This document shows, piece after piece, positions 1 to 8,700 of a stretch of DNA of 14,010 nucleotides. Within the stretch, counting starts at the first letter, position 1. Every line of letters starts with the position of its first letter. A model generated the notes under the pieces. That model saw only the letters and a program-made list of their open reading frames with translations, was not told the DNA's origin and made no database searches. The DNA lies in assembly GCA_031082105.1 (NCBI GenBank), contig JAVHLO010000029.1:1-14010 (forward strand), read 5' to 3'. The stretch comes from Planctomycetota bacterium. Its GTDB lineage: Bacteria; Planctomycetota; MHYJ01; JACQXL01; JAVHLO01. Both the position numbers and the translations under genes were made by a program.

Positions 1-1
1 C

Positions 2-1738
2 TCGGCCAAGTGCACAAATGAAGAAAACTACGCGCTCATGAAGTTCGCGCGGTCCGTCCTGCAAACGAACAACGTGGATCACTGCGCGCGGCTGTGTCAC
101 GCGTCCACCGTCGTAGGGCTCGCGGCGGCGTTCGGCAGCGGGGCAATGACGAACTCCATTCCGGAATGCGACATCGCCGACTGTTTCCTCGTGACCGGCA
201 GCAATACACTCGAAGACCATCCGCTGATCGGTTCCCGCATCGTCCGCGCGAAGGAACGAGGCGCAAAGCTCGTCGTTGTGGACCCGCGGGAAGTCCCCAT
301 GGCCAAGTTCGCGGACCTGTTCATCAAGGTAAGGCCCGGGACGGACGTGGCCTGGTTGAACGCGATGGCGAATGTGATCATCGCAGAGAACCTGCACGAC
401 ATCGAATTCGTATCCGGGCGGACTGAGGGGTTCGAGGCGTTCGCGCGGGCCGTGGCCGAATACCCCGCGGAACGGGGCGCCGAAATCTGCGGCGTGCGAA
501 AGGAACAGATCGTGGAAGCGGCCAGGATGTATGCCCGGGCGGAGCGCGCGATGATCTTCTACGCCATGGGCATCACGCAACACACCACGGGCGTCGACAA
601 CGTCCGCGCTGTTGCGAACCTGGCGATGCTGACCGGCAACATCGGCCGCGAAGGAACCGGCGTGAACCCGCTCAGAGGCCAGAACAACGTCCAGGGCGCG
701 TGCGATATGGGCGCCCTTCCGAACGTCCTCTCCGGCTACCAGAGCGTGTCCGACGAAACGATGCGCAGGAAATTCGGCGAGGCCTGGGGCGGACCATTGC
801 CTTCCGCGCCCGGTCTCACGGTCGTCGAGATGATGGAGGCGGCGTTTCGCGGCGAGCTGAAGGCCCTCTACGTCATGGGCGAGAACCCGATGGTCTCCGA
901 CCCGGATGTCAACCATGTCAGGGAAGCGCTCAAGCGGCTCGAGCTTCTCGTCGTGCAGGATATCTTCCCATCGGACACCGCACGGTTGGCCCACGTCGTC
1001 CTCGCCGGCGCCTCGTACGCTGAGAAAGAAGGGACCTTCACGAATACCGACCGGCGGGTCCAGCGCGTACGCCAGGCCCTGCCGCCCGTCGGGCAAAGCA
1101 AGGCCGATTGGCTGGTGATCAGGGAACTCGCCGGGCGCATGGGCAGCAAGGGGTTCGATTGGCAGAGTCCGTCGGAGATCATGGACGAGATCGCGAGGCT
1201 CACCCCGATCTACGGAGGCGTGTCGCATCGAAGGCTGGATGAGGGCGCCGGACTGATTTGGCCGTGCCCCACCCGCGACGACCTCGGAACGCCCTGCCTT
1301 CACAAGGACACCTTCTCGCGCGGCAAAGGCGTGTTCGCCGCACTCGCCTGGCGCGAGGCGGAAGAGAAGACCGATTCGGAATACCCTCTCGTGCTGACCA
1401 CCGGCCGGATTCTCTTCCACTACCACACGGGCACAATGACGCGCAGGATTGCTGCGCTCGACAACGAGGTTAAGACGGGCTTCGTCGAGATGAACCCCAA
1501 AGACGCGTCGCCGCTTGGCGTCTCCGACGGAGACATGGTTCGCCTCCGTTCGCGTCGCGGAGAAATCGATATCGGCGCGCGGGTCACAAACATGGTGAGA
1601 GAGGGCGTCGTTTTTGTTCCGTTCCACTTTGCGGAATGCGCGGCCAACGTCCTGACCAACAGCGCACTCGATCCCGAAGCGAAGATCCCCGAGTTCAAGG
1701 TGTGCGCGGTGTCGGTCGCCAAGAAGAAACCGGCGTGA
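2..1738 (+). CDS. fdhA: Formate dehydrogenase catalytic (molybdopterin) subunit, Cys-type, 5' partial
   Basis: Catalytic subunit oxidising formate to CO2 (or the reverse) at a Mo/W-bis-molybdopterin site. The frame is open from base 2, and the residues before the first internal Met (SAKCTNEENYAL) are typical FdhA sequence, so the true start and the N-terminal [4Fe-4S] region lie upstream of the window. The active-site segment ARLCH (86-100) has Cys (tgt, 95-97) where E. coli FdhF has selenocysteine, followed by the conserved His. GVNPLRGQNNVQGACDMG (about 661-714) contains the Arg matching FdhF Arg333. The C-terminal MopB_CT domain runs from about 1380 to the TGA. The visible part (579 codons) aligns closely by eye with FdhF from its active site to its end. 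It heads a co-directional Hdr gene set, which suggests formate as electron donor or product of the complex. Family assignment is secure; direction and metal are not visible. Confidence 0.96.
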   Translation, partial: SAKCTNEENYALMKFARSVLQTNNVDHCARLCHASTVVGLAAAFGSGAMTNSIPECDIADCFLVTGSNTLEDHPLIGSRIVRAKERGAKLVVVDPREVPMAKFADLFIKVRPGTDVAWLNAMANVIIAENLHDIEFVSGRTEGFEAFARAVAEYPAERGAEICGVRKEQIVEAARMYARAERAMIFYAMGITQHTTGVDNVRAVANLAMLTGNIGREGTGVNPLRGQNNVQGACDMGALPNVLSGYQSVSDETMRRKFGEAWGGPLPSAPGLTVVEMMEAAFRGELKALYVMGENPMVSDPDVNHVREALKRLELLVVQDIFPSDTARLAHVVLAGASYAEKEGTFTNTDRRVQRVRQALPPVGQSKADWLVIRELAGRMGSKGFDWQSPSEIMDEIARLTPIYGGVSHRRLDEGAGLIWPCPTRDDLGTPCLHKDTFSRGKGVFAALAWREAEEKTDSEYPLVLTTGRILFHYHTGTMTRRIAALDNEVKTGFVEMNPKDASPLGVSDGDMVRLRSRRGEIDIGARVTNMVREGVVFVPFHFAECAANVLTNSALDPEAKIPEFKVCAVSVAKKKPA

Positions 1739-1874
1739 TGGAGCATGGCTGCGCCGAGTCCAGAATCGAGGAGCGCTGAGCAAGGTGATTCTTGTCGTTC
1801 CCGCGAAGGCGGGAATCCAGAGGCCCGCGCGTTCGAGCCAGTTCTGACGTGCGTTCCAGAGTCCGGAATCCGCT
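1739..1874. other. fdhA to FrhB/HdrA chimera spacer
   Basis: This 136-bp spacer contains one REP-like hairpin (separate entry) and no recognisable promoter. The sequence just before the ATG at 1875 has no convincing Shine-Dalgarno site. Confidence 0.5.
1798..1815. repeat. REP-like hairpin in spacer
   Basis: Perfect 7-bp inverted repeat: ttcccgc (1798-1804), loop gaag, gcgggaa (1809-1815), followed by tcc. Its minus-strand translation gives LDSRLRGND, a peptide I recognise from a widely dispersed bacterial intergenic palindrome. It may act as an mRNA-stability or processing hairpin between fdhA and the next gene. There is no U-tract, so it is not a convincing intrinsic terminator. Confidence 0.8.
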
Positions 1875-3281
1875 ATGACCGACCAGCTTGACACTCTGCG
1901 TCAACAAGCCTCCTCCGCTCTGGAGGCCGGGTGCGCCGGCGTCCTGGGACTGCGCCGCAGGTGGGGCCAGGTTGGGCCGCACCTTTTCACGAGCGCCGCG
2001 GAGCTGGCCGACCTCGTTACGGAGCCGCGGTACCAGCTCGCGGCCTACGTGCGGCGCTTCACGTTCGAATCTCCACAGGCAAGGCTCGCAGTCGTGGCCA
2101 GGGGCTGCGAGGAGCGCACAATTGCGAACCTCGTCGAGAAGAAGCAGATGGGCCCTGCCGATAACGTGTCGTTCATCGGCGTGGCCTGCAGCCCGGAACA
2201 GGCCGAGGAATGCGGTTGCGAGAAGCCGATCTACGACACGAAACTCTGCACGGGTTGCTGGAAGTGCGTCGAACAATGCGACAAGAAGGCGATAGAGGTC
2301 ATCAACCCCTGCCCGATTGCCGTCCGGTGCGAGTTCAACCGCGGCATGGCCCGCCGAAAGGCGATCTTCAAGCCGTTCGCACAGGCGGTTCCGAACAAGT
2401 TCGTGCGCGACCCGAACTCGTGCCTGCGCATCAAGAAGGAGCTCGAGTGCAAGGGCTGCGAGAACATCTGCCAGGCGAAGGCCATCGTGCATGAGGATCA
2501 GGATCGCATCGAAGAAGTCGAGGTCGGCGCGATCGTGGTCGCAACAGGCTACGACCTCATGGGCAAGGAACGGGCCCCCGAGATGGCCGAAGATGCCGAT
2601 GTGCTCAACGGCCTGGAATTCGAGCGCATAGTCTGCCCTTCGGGACCGACCGCCGGCAAGATAGTCAGGCCATCCGACAGGAAGGAGCCCAAGGAAGTAG
2701 TATTCATTTCATGCGTGGGCTCGCGCGACCCGGAACACGGCATGCCCTACTGCTCACGCGTCTGCTGCATGTATTCTGCGAAGCTCGCGATGCTCTACAA
2801 ACATGCGGTCCACGACGGGCAGGCCTATGTCTTCTACATGGACGTCAGATCCGACGGCAAGGGGTATGAGGAATTTGTCCGGCGCGCAGTTGAGGAGGAA
2901 GGTGTCGTCTATCTGCGAAGCCGGGTTTCCAGAGTATTCCGCGAGGGCGACAAGATCATGGTCTGGGGCGCGGATACACTCAGCGGGAAGCGTGTCGAAA
3001 TCGCAGCGGACATGGTCGTGCTGGCAATGGCAATGGTCCCCGCGAAGGACGCGACCGACGTCGCCGCAAGGATCGGAATCCGTGCCGACGAATTTGGATT
3101 CGTGAACGTCTCTCACCCGAAGCTGCGCGCGGTGGAGACAGGGGTCGACGGAATATTCGTGGCCGGCACCGCGCAGGGACCCAAGGATGTTCCGGAGTCC
3201 GTAGCGCAGGCAAGCGCCGCCGCATCCAAGGTGCTCGGCGTGCTGTCGCAGAAGACGGTCAAGAAGTCTGTTGGTCACTAG
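1875..3281 (+). CDS. Chimera: FrhB-like N-domain + ferredoxin + C-terminal half of HdrA flavin domain
   Basis: A 468-residue iron-sulfur protein. Residues 1-115 resemble the N-domain of FrhB/FdhB-type subunits: the segment ARLAVVARGCEERTI..LVEKKQ parallels KLAVLLRPCESRAL..LVKLKQ in the gene at 10016. Residues 125-199 match the ferredoxin domain normally inserted in HdrA (C125, C128, C131, C135; C183, C192, C195, C199, plus extra C146 and C152). Residues about 215-455 are the second half of the HdrA flavin domain, with the Cys tetrad C280, C293, C297, C298, which I recall as [4Fe-4S] ligands in methanogen HdrA. There is no GxGxxG Rossmann motif, HdrA N-domain or C-terminal ferredoxin. It probably needs another HdrA module to complete a flavin site, or is purely an electron relay (inference). 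The ATG has a weak ribosome site. The next gene starts 18 bp downstream, so the two are likely co-transcribed. Confidence 0.85.
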   Translation: MTDQLDTLRQQASSALEAGCAGVLGLRRRWGQVGPHLFTSAAELADLVTEPRYQLAAYVRRFTFESPQARLAVVARGCEERTIANLVEKKQMGPADNVSFIGVACSPEQAEECGCEKPIYDTKLCTGCWKCVEQCDKKAIEVINPCPIAVRCEFNRGMARRKAIFKPFAQAVPNKFVRDPNSCLRIKKELECKGCENICQAKAIVHEDQDRIEEVEVGAIVVATGYDLMGKERAPEMAEDADVLNGLEFERIVCPSGPTAGKIVRPSDRKEPKEVVFISCVGSRDPEHGMPYCSRVCCMYSAKLAMLYKHAVHDGQAYVFYMDVRSDGKGYEEFVRRAVEEEGVVYLRSRVSRVFREGDKIMVWGADTLSGKRVEIAADMVVLAMAMVPAKDATDVAARIGIRADEFGFVNVSHPKLRAVETGVDGIFVAGTAQGPKDVPESVAQASAAASKVLGVLSQKTVKKSVGH

Positions 3282-3299
3282 GTCATTGACCTGAAGATC

Positions 3300-5123
3300 A
3301 TGACGTACGAAGTGAACGTTGATAGAATCGGCGTCTTCCTCTGCCACTGTGGCCTGAATATCGCGGCCTCCGTGGATGTCGACAGAGTTGTCGAGCAGAT
3401 ATCGAAGTACCCCGGCGTCGTGCATGCGCAGCACTACATCTATAACTGCTCCGACCCCGGTCAGAATCAGGTCAGGAATGCAATACGCCAGAAGAAGCTG
3501 AACGGCATCATAATGGCGAATTGCTCGCCGACCCTTCACCAGGGGACGTTCAGGCGGCTCGCGGCATCGGAGGGGCTGAACCCGTTCCATTGCGAAATCG
3601 CCAATGTTCGCGAGCAATGCTCCTGGCCGCACGGCAAAGATCGTAAGACGGCGACGCTGAAGGCGATTGCCATCATCAAAGCCACAATCGAGAAGGTGCG
3701 CCGAAATCTCGCGCTCGTGCCGCCACGCCTCTCGGTGACTAGACGGGCGCTCATCATCGGGGGCGGCATCGCCGGCATGCAGGCCGCGCTCGATATCGCC
3801 GATGCGGGTTACGAAGTCATCCTCGTCGAACGCGAAGGGCGTCTCGGCGGCCAGGCAACGAAGATTTCGGGGACGTTCCTGACGCTCGAATGGTCCCCGT
3901 GCGCCATATCGGCGAATATCGCTCGGGTGATGTCGCACCCGAAGATCAAGGTCTACACGAGTTCAGAGCTCGATGAATTGGGCGGATACATCGGCAATTT
4001 CATCGTCAAGATCCGTCGCAAGGAGGAACGCGGAACGCGGAACTCGGAACTCGGAACCGCCGCAGAGACCGCAACCTCTGTAACCTCAGTAGCCTCCGTA
4101 GCCTCTGCCGCGGGCAGCGCAGAAATTGTTGAAGAGAACGTGGGCGCCGTCATCGTCGCCGCCGGATACGGCCTCTACTCCAAGGACCTCGTGCCGGAGT
4201 ACGCGTCCGACCCCGACGTGCTGGACGGCATGCAGTTCGAACAGATGCTCTCCCCTGACGGGCCGACCGGCGGCATGCCGCGCAGGCAGTCTGACGGTCG
4301 AGTTCCGAAGGACATCGTGTTTGTCAAGTGCGTCGGTTCAAGAGACCCTGAGCGCGGCGTCCCTTATTGCTCCAAGGTCTGCTGCATGTACACGGCCAAG
4401 CAGGCGCTCTACTTCAAGAGAAAAGTCCCGCAGGGAAAGGTCTACGTGTTCTACATGGACATCCGGGCCACGGGGAAGGGGTACGAGGAGTTCGTCCAGC
4501 GCGCGACGGAAGAGGCGCAGATTACCTACATCCGCGGCCGAGTCTCGAAGATATTCCGCGAGGGCGGGAAATTGATGGTCTGGGGGACGGACACCTTGAC
4601 GGGAAAGGCGATCGAGATACCCGCGGACATGGTTGTGCTTGCCACTGCGATAGTCCCGTCGGCGGGCACGAAGGAGCTCGCGCGCAAGTTGAACATCCTT
4701 ACGGACGCTGCCGGCTTCATAAGCGAGGCGCACATAAAACTGAGGCCGGTGGAGACGCTCACGGCGGGGGTTTACCTTGCAGGCACGACCCAGGGCCCGA
4801 AGGACATCCCGGAGACGACGATGCAGGCGGGCGGCGCCGCCGCGAAGGTGATCTCCCTCTTCACGCGTGAGGCGCTGGAACGAGACCCGGCGATCGCGTG
4901 CGTGGACGAGGAGGTCTGCGCCGGCTGCGGGTATTGCGAGCGTGTATGCACGTACAAGGCGCCGACCGTTGACCCGATTCGAAAGGTCTGTCACGTGAAC
5001 GAAGCGCTTTGCGAGGGTTGCGGCGCCTGCGCCGTCGCCTGCCCCTCCGGCGCTATGCAGCTCAAAAACATGGATAACCGGCAGATATTCGAGATGATAG
5101 ACGTGATGGCGGGGGCGTACTAG
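3300..5123 (+). CDS. hdrA: HdrA, flavin iron-sulfur subunit of heterodisulfide-reductase-like complex
   Basis: A 607-residue HdrA, the presumed flavin-based electron-bifurcating subunit. Residues 10-145 form the HdrA N-domain (GVFLCHCGLNIA with C15/C17; YNCSDPGQ; NCSPTLH; ANVREQCSW). The Rossmann motif GGGIAG is at 154-159 with VEREGRLGG after it. The Cys tetrad is C344, C357, C361, C362. The C-terminal two-cluster ferredoxin uses C540/543/546/550 and C571/574/577/581. Two departures from canonical HdrA stand out. The family motif D-C-S-x-C reads E197-W-S-P-C201, losing one Cys. The inserted ferredoxin domain is absent, and a repeat-derived linker (residues about 242-270) occupies its place. 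The second half is very similar to that of the preceding gene, suggesting duplication. ATG at 3300 is taken; GTG at 3312 is possible because no strong ribosome site separates them. Confidence 0.93.
   Translation: MTYEVNVDRIGVFLCHCGLNIAASVDVDRVVEQISKYPGVVHAQHYIYNCSDPGQNQVRNAIRQKKLNGIIMANCSPTLHQGTFRRLAASEGLNPFHCEIANVREQCSWPHGKDRKTATLKAIAIIKATIEKVRRNLALVPPRLSVTRRALIIGGGIAGMQAALDIADAGYEVILVEREGRLGGQATKISGTFLTLEWSPCAISANIARVMSHPKIKVYTSSELDELGGYIGNFIVKIRRKEERGTRNSELGTAAETATSVTSVASVASAAGSAEIVEENVGAVIVAAGYGLYSKDLVPEYASDPDVLDGMQFEQMLSPDGPTGGMPRRQSDGRVPKDIVFVKCVGSRDPERGVPYCSKVCCMYTAKQALYFKRKVPQGKVYVFYMDIRATGKGYEEFVQRATEEAQITYIRGRVSKIFREGGKLMVWGTDTLTGKAIEIPADMVVLATAIVPSAGTKELARKLNILTDAAGFISEAHIKLRPVETLTAGVYLAGTTQGPKDIPETTMQAGGAAAKVISLFTREALERDPAIACVDEEVCAGCGYCERVCTYKAPTVDPIRKVCHVNEALCEGCGACAVACPSGAMQLKNMDNRQIFEMIDVMAGAY
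4025..4109 (+). repeat. In-frame tandem words inside hdrA
   Basis: Four full copies of a 7-bp word (ggaacgc, ggaacgc, ggaactc, ggaactc; 4025-4052) are followed by a partial copy. After a short gap come four copies of a 9-bp word (gcaacctct, gtaacctca, gtagcctcc, gtagcctct; 4071-4106). The 9-bp array encodes a three-residue repeat (TSV TSV ASV AS). The segment stays in frame and lies where other HdrAs carry the inserted ferredoxin domain. Confidence 0.88.
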
Positions 5124-5198
5124 GGGATTTCCCTATTGAGCGTAGAGGCTCTTCGTTTCGCCCCAAATAGCTCAATGAGCCAATGATGGAGTACGGGT
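5124..5198. other. Spacer before the ORF6N gene
   Basis: A 75-bp spacer with a perfect but widely spaced inverted repeat, attgagc (5135-5141) and gctcaat (5170-5176). It could be an operator-like site or chance. No clear -35/-10 pair is seen. Confidence 0.3.
5188..5191 (+). promoter_or_regulatory. Shine-Dalgarno GGAG for the GTG start at 5199
   Basis: GGAG lies 7 nt upstream of GTG 5199. The alternative ATG at 5220 has GGAG 12 nt upstream, which is less good. This favours the GTG start. Confidence 0.6.
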
Positions 5199-5744
5199 GT
5201 GGCCGGAGCAACTGAGCTGATGGCGGCAAGGCACATTGAAGAGCGGATTCTGTTTGTCCGCCGACACAGGGTTCTGCTCGATCAAGACTTGGCCAACCTC
5301 TATGGCGTGCCCGTTAGAGTGCTGAATCAGGCGGTTAAGAGGAATCCTAGGCGGTTTCCGAGCGACTTCGTGTTTCGCCTGACACAGAACGAAGCAGGGG
5401 CGATGCGATCACAATTTGTGACCGCATCCAAACGCAATGTTCGCTATCTTCCATACGCTTTTACCGAGCACGGCGCCATCATGGCAGCCAATGTACTCAA
5501 TAGTCCCCGAGCCGTGGAAACGAGCGTCCTTGTCGTCCGGGCATTTGTTCGACTCAGGCAGATCCTGGCCACACATCGGAAGCTGGCGGAGAAAATGGCG
5601 GAACTGGAGCGTCGGCTCGGCAGTCACGACGAGGCAATCGGCCAACTTGTGGCAGTTATCCGCGAGTTGATGGAGCCGCCGGCTGAACCGCCCAGAGAGC
5701 GAATCGGATTTCATCCCAGGCGGGCTTTGCCGAAGGGCCACTAA
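5199..5744 (+). CDS. ORF6N-domain (KilA-N-like) protein
   Basis: A 181-residue protein. Residues about 10-100 fit the ORF6N family of phage-type putative DNA-binding domains: IEERILFVRRHRVLLDQDLA, LYGVPVRVLNQAVKRNPRRF, SDFVFRLT, then YAFTEHGAIMAANVL. Residues about 120-160 form a charged helical, probably coiled-coil segment (HRKLAEKMAELERRLGSHDEAIGQLVAVI), and the tail is Pro/Arg rich. No metal or flavin motif links it to electron transfer. It stands alone between two HdrA genes, ending 10 bp before the next start. Four 60-base blocks inside it average about 54% G+C by hand count, against about 63% in a neighbouring block, suggesting acquisition by transfer. It could be a regulator of the operon or an unrelated passenger; nothing here decides. 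ORF6N assignment is by motif recognition. Confidence 0.85.
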   Translation: MAGATELMAARHIEERILFVRRHRVLLDQDLANLYGVPVRVLNQAVKRNPRRFPSDFVFRLTQNEAGAMRSQFVTASKRNVRYLPYAFTEHGAIMAANVLNSPRAVETSVLVVRAFVRLRQILATHRKLAEKMAELERRLGSHDEAIGQLVAVIRELMEPPAEPPRERIGFHPRRALPKGH

Positions 5745-5754
5745 GAGAACTCAA

Positions 5755-8700
5755 GTGACCAGTGAACAGGGAACAATCCTGATTGTCGGCGCGGGAGTCG
5801 CCGGGGTGCGCGCGGCCTTGGAGCTCGCGCAGGCCGGGCGACAGGTCTGTCTCATCGACACCGCGCCTAATATCGGGGGAACGCTGTCCCAGCTCGATAA
5901 CCAGTTCCCCACCAACCACTGCGGCATGTGTAAGATGCTGCCGACCCTGGGCCGCTCGCGCGTCGCCGAGTTCTGCCTGCGCAGAAGCCTCAACCACCCG
6001 AACATAACGGTCATGCCGCACACCGAGCTGACCGCGCTCGAGGGCTGGCCGGGTGCGTTCCAGGTGACTTTGCGCAAGGCCGCGCGATATGTCGACCCCG
6101 CCAGGTGTACGGCCTGCGGCGTTTGTGCGCAGGTTTGCCCTGTTGAGATTCCAGATGCCTTCAACGCGCCCAGTGCGAGACGAAAGGCGCCGTCGCCCGA
6201 TTCTACGCCGCCCATGGCGGCGGTTCCGATCGTCCCGTCCCAGGGGACGCCGTCATCCCCCGGAACAGCCGCGGTGGCACTGCGGACTCCGGACTCCGAA
6301 CTCCGAACTCCGAACCCCAACCTGCGAATTGCGGAGAAGACCCCCGGCGTGGCCGGGGTAGAAATCACGCGCCTGCGAAAGGCCATCGGCATCCGGTATC
6401 CGCTGGCCATCCCGAACGCCTACTCAATCGACATGCAGGCCTGCACGAAGTGCGGCGCATGCGTCGAGAAATGCCCGACCCGCGCGATCGACCTTGCCGC
6501 CAGGGAATCCACCGCCACGATGCAGGTTGGCGCAGTCGTACTCTCGACCGGATTCGATGAGTTCGATCCCGCCCCGCTCGGCCAGTTCGGCTACGGTAGG
6601 TTCCCGAACGTCGTCACGAGCATCGAATTCGAGCGGCTCCTGAGCGGGATGGGGCCGACGGGCGGCGCGCTGCTTCGCCCTTCCGACGGAAAACCCGTGA
6701 AGACGATCGCGTTTCTCCAGTGCGTGGGATCGAGGGAGCGCAAGCGCGATTTCTGCTCTTCCGCGTGCTGCATGTACGCCATGAAAGAGGCCATGCTCGC
6801 AAAGGATCTCGATTCGACCATCCAGGCGGCCGTCTTCTTCATGGATATGCGCGCCTTCGGTAGAGAGTATCACAAGTATTACGAACGCGCGAAAAAAGAA
6901 TACGGGGTCGAGTTCGTGCGCTGCCGCGTGTCGCGTGTCAGGCAACGCGCGAGCACGAAGGACCTCGAGCTGTCCGCGTTTATGGCCGACGGGAACATCA
7001 CGAAGCGCGAATTCGACCTCGTTGTGCTCTCCGTGGGACAGACTCCTTCGAAGGGTTCCGCCCGGCTGCTGGAGACACTCGGTGTCCAGGCAAATGAATG
7101 GGGGTTCTGCAGGACGAGCGAAGCCTCTCCCGTGCGGACGAGCCGCGAAGGTGTCTTCGTCTGCGGCTCCCTGGCCGGCCCGAAGGACATCCGGGACTCG
7201 ATGACCGAGGCGTGCGCGGCCGCCGCGGAGGCCGCATCCGTCGGGAAGCTGGAAGTTGGAACTCGGAAGTCGGAACAGGTGTCTGATGGCTCCCTCTTCC
7301 GCGTTCCGACTTCTGACTTCCAAGTTCCGAGTCCCAACTTCCGCGTTCCGGCTTCAACGCTCCCCAAAACTGGCCACGCTCAAGCCGGGGTCTCATGCGT
7401 GCCGCCACCCTCCGCGCCATCACACAAGCCGAGAGTGGGCGTCTTCGTCTGCGCGTGCGGCGGCGAGATCGGACGAAAGCTGGATACCGGCAAGCTGGTT
7501 GAGTGGAGCAAGATGCAGCGGGACGTCGAGCTCGCCACGGAACTGGGCTACCTTTGTTTCGACGACGACCTGAAGGAGATGGTCGAGGCCGCAAAGAGCC
7601 AGGCGATCGACAGGGTCGCGATCGCCGCTTGCGTCCCCTACGGATTCAAGGCGAAGTTCGAACGCGCGCTGGCGGACGCCGGCGTTGCGCCGGAATTCGT
7701 CCGGGTCGTCAACGTGCGCGAACATGTCGCGTGGGTCCATGATGACGTAGCGGCGGCGACCGAGAAGGCGACGGCGCTCGTCGGCGCGGCCATTGCGCAA
7801 TTACGCTACGAGCTTCCTTCAATACCGGGCTCGGAGCAGCTCGACCAGGGCGTCGTGGTCGTCGGCGGCGGATTGTGCGGGATGGCCTGCGCTTCCGCCC
7901 TTGCGGCGCTCGGGTTTGACGTCCACCTGGTCGAGAAGGGCAAGACACTGTGCGGAAACGCGGCGGATATCCGGCATACGCTCGACAACCCGGATTTCGC
8001 AACCGTACTCAATCGAGCCCGCGCTGATATCGAATCGAACAAGCGCGTGCATGTCCACCTCGAAAGCGAGGTGGTCGCCGTTCAAGGGCATGTCGGGGGC
8101 TTCGTGAGCACGCTGTCGGTTTGTAGTAAGCCACGAAGGCCGCAGCCGGAGTGGCGTTCCGCTTGCTCCGACGCGCAAGGCGGCGCCGACGAACGCCGGG
8201 TGGCCGCGTCAGACGGGGCAAGCGATTCTCCGGCAACACAGATCTCCAGCGTCCCTCACGCTAGCCCTCTCCCGCTGCGGCGGGACGTCGCTGCGGCTCC
8301 GCCAGAGGGAGAGGGGACCACTCTGGAGATCAAGCACGGCGCGCTGGTAATCGCCACGGGCGGGCGCGAACATGTGCCGAGCTCATATCTCTTCGGGAAG
8401 GATGAGCGCATCGTCACACAACACGCCTTCGAGAAGATGCTCTTCGAGCCCGGTTTCGAGAAACGGGATATCAAGAGCGTCGTGATGATACAATGCGTCG
8501 AGTCGCGCGACGAAAAGAGGCCGTACTGCAGCAGGATCTGTTGCAGCCAGGCGCTCAAGAACGCGCGCAGGCTGAGAGAGCTGAAGCCCGACGCCCAGGT
8601 GGTGGTCTTGAACCGCGACCTGATGTCGTACGGTTTCCGGGAACAGTGGTACACGAAGGCGCGCGACAACGGCGTCTCGTTCGTGCGCTACGAACCGGAG

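Noticed and set aside
1798..1815. Intrinsic terminator after fdhA
   Set aside because: There is no T-run after the stem; it matches a dispersed REP-like palindrome.
2754..3938. 394-codon minus-strand open frame
   Set aside because: It lies antisense to two well-supported HdrA genes, has no family motif and has a shadow-type composition rich in Arg/His/Asp.
5135..5176. Operator for the ORF6N protein
   Set aside because: There is only one 7-bp inverted repeat with a 28-bp gap; chance is a sufficient explanation.
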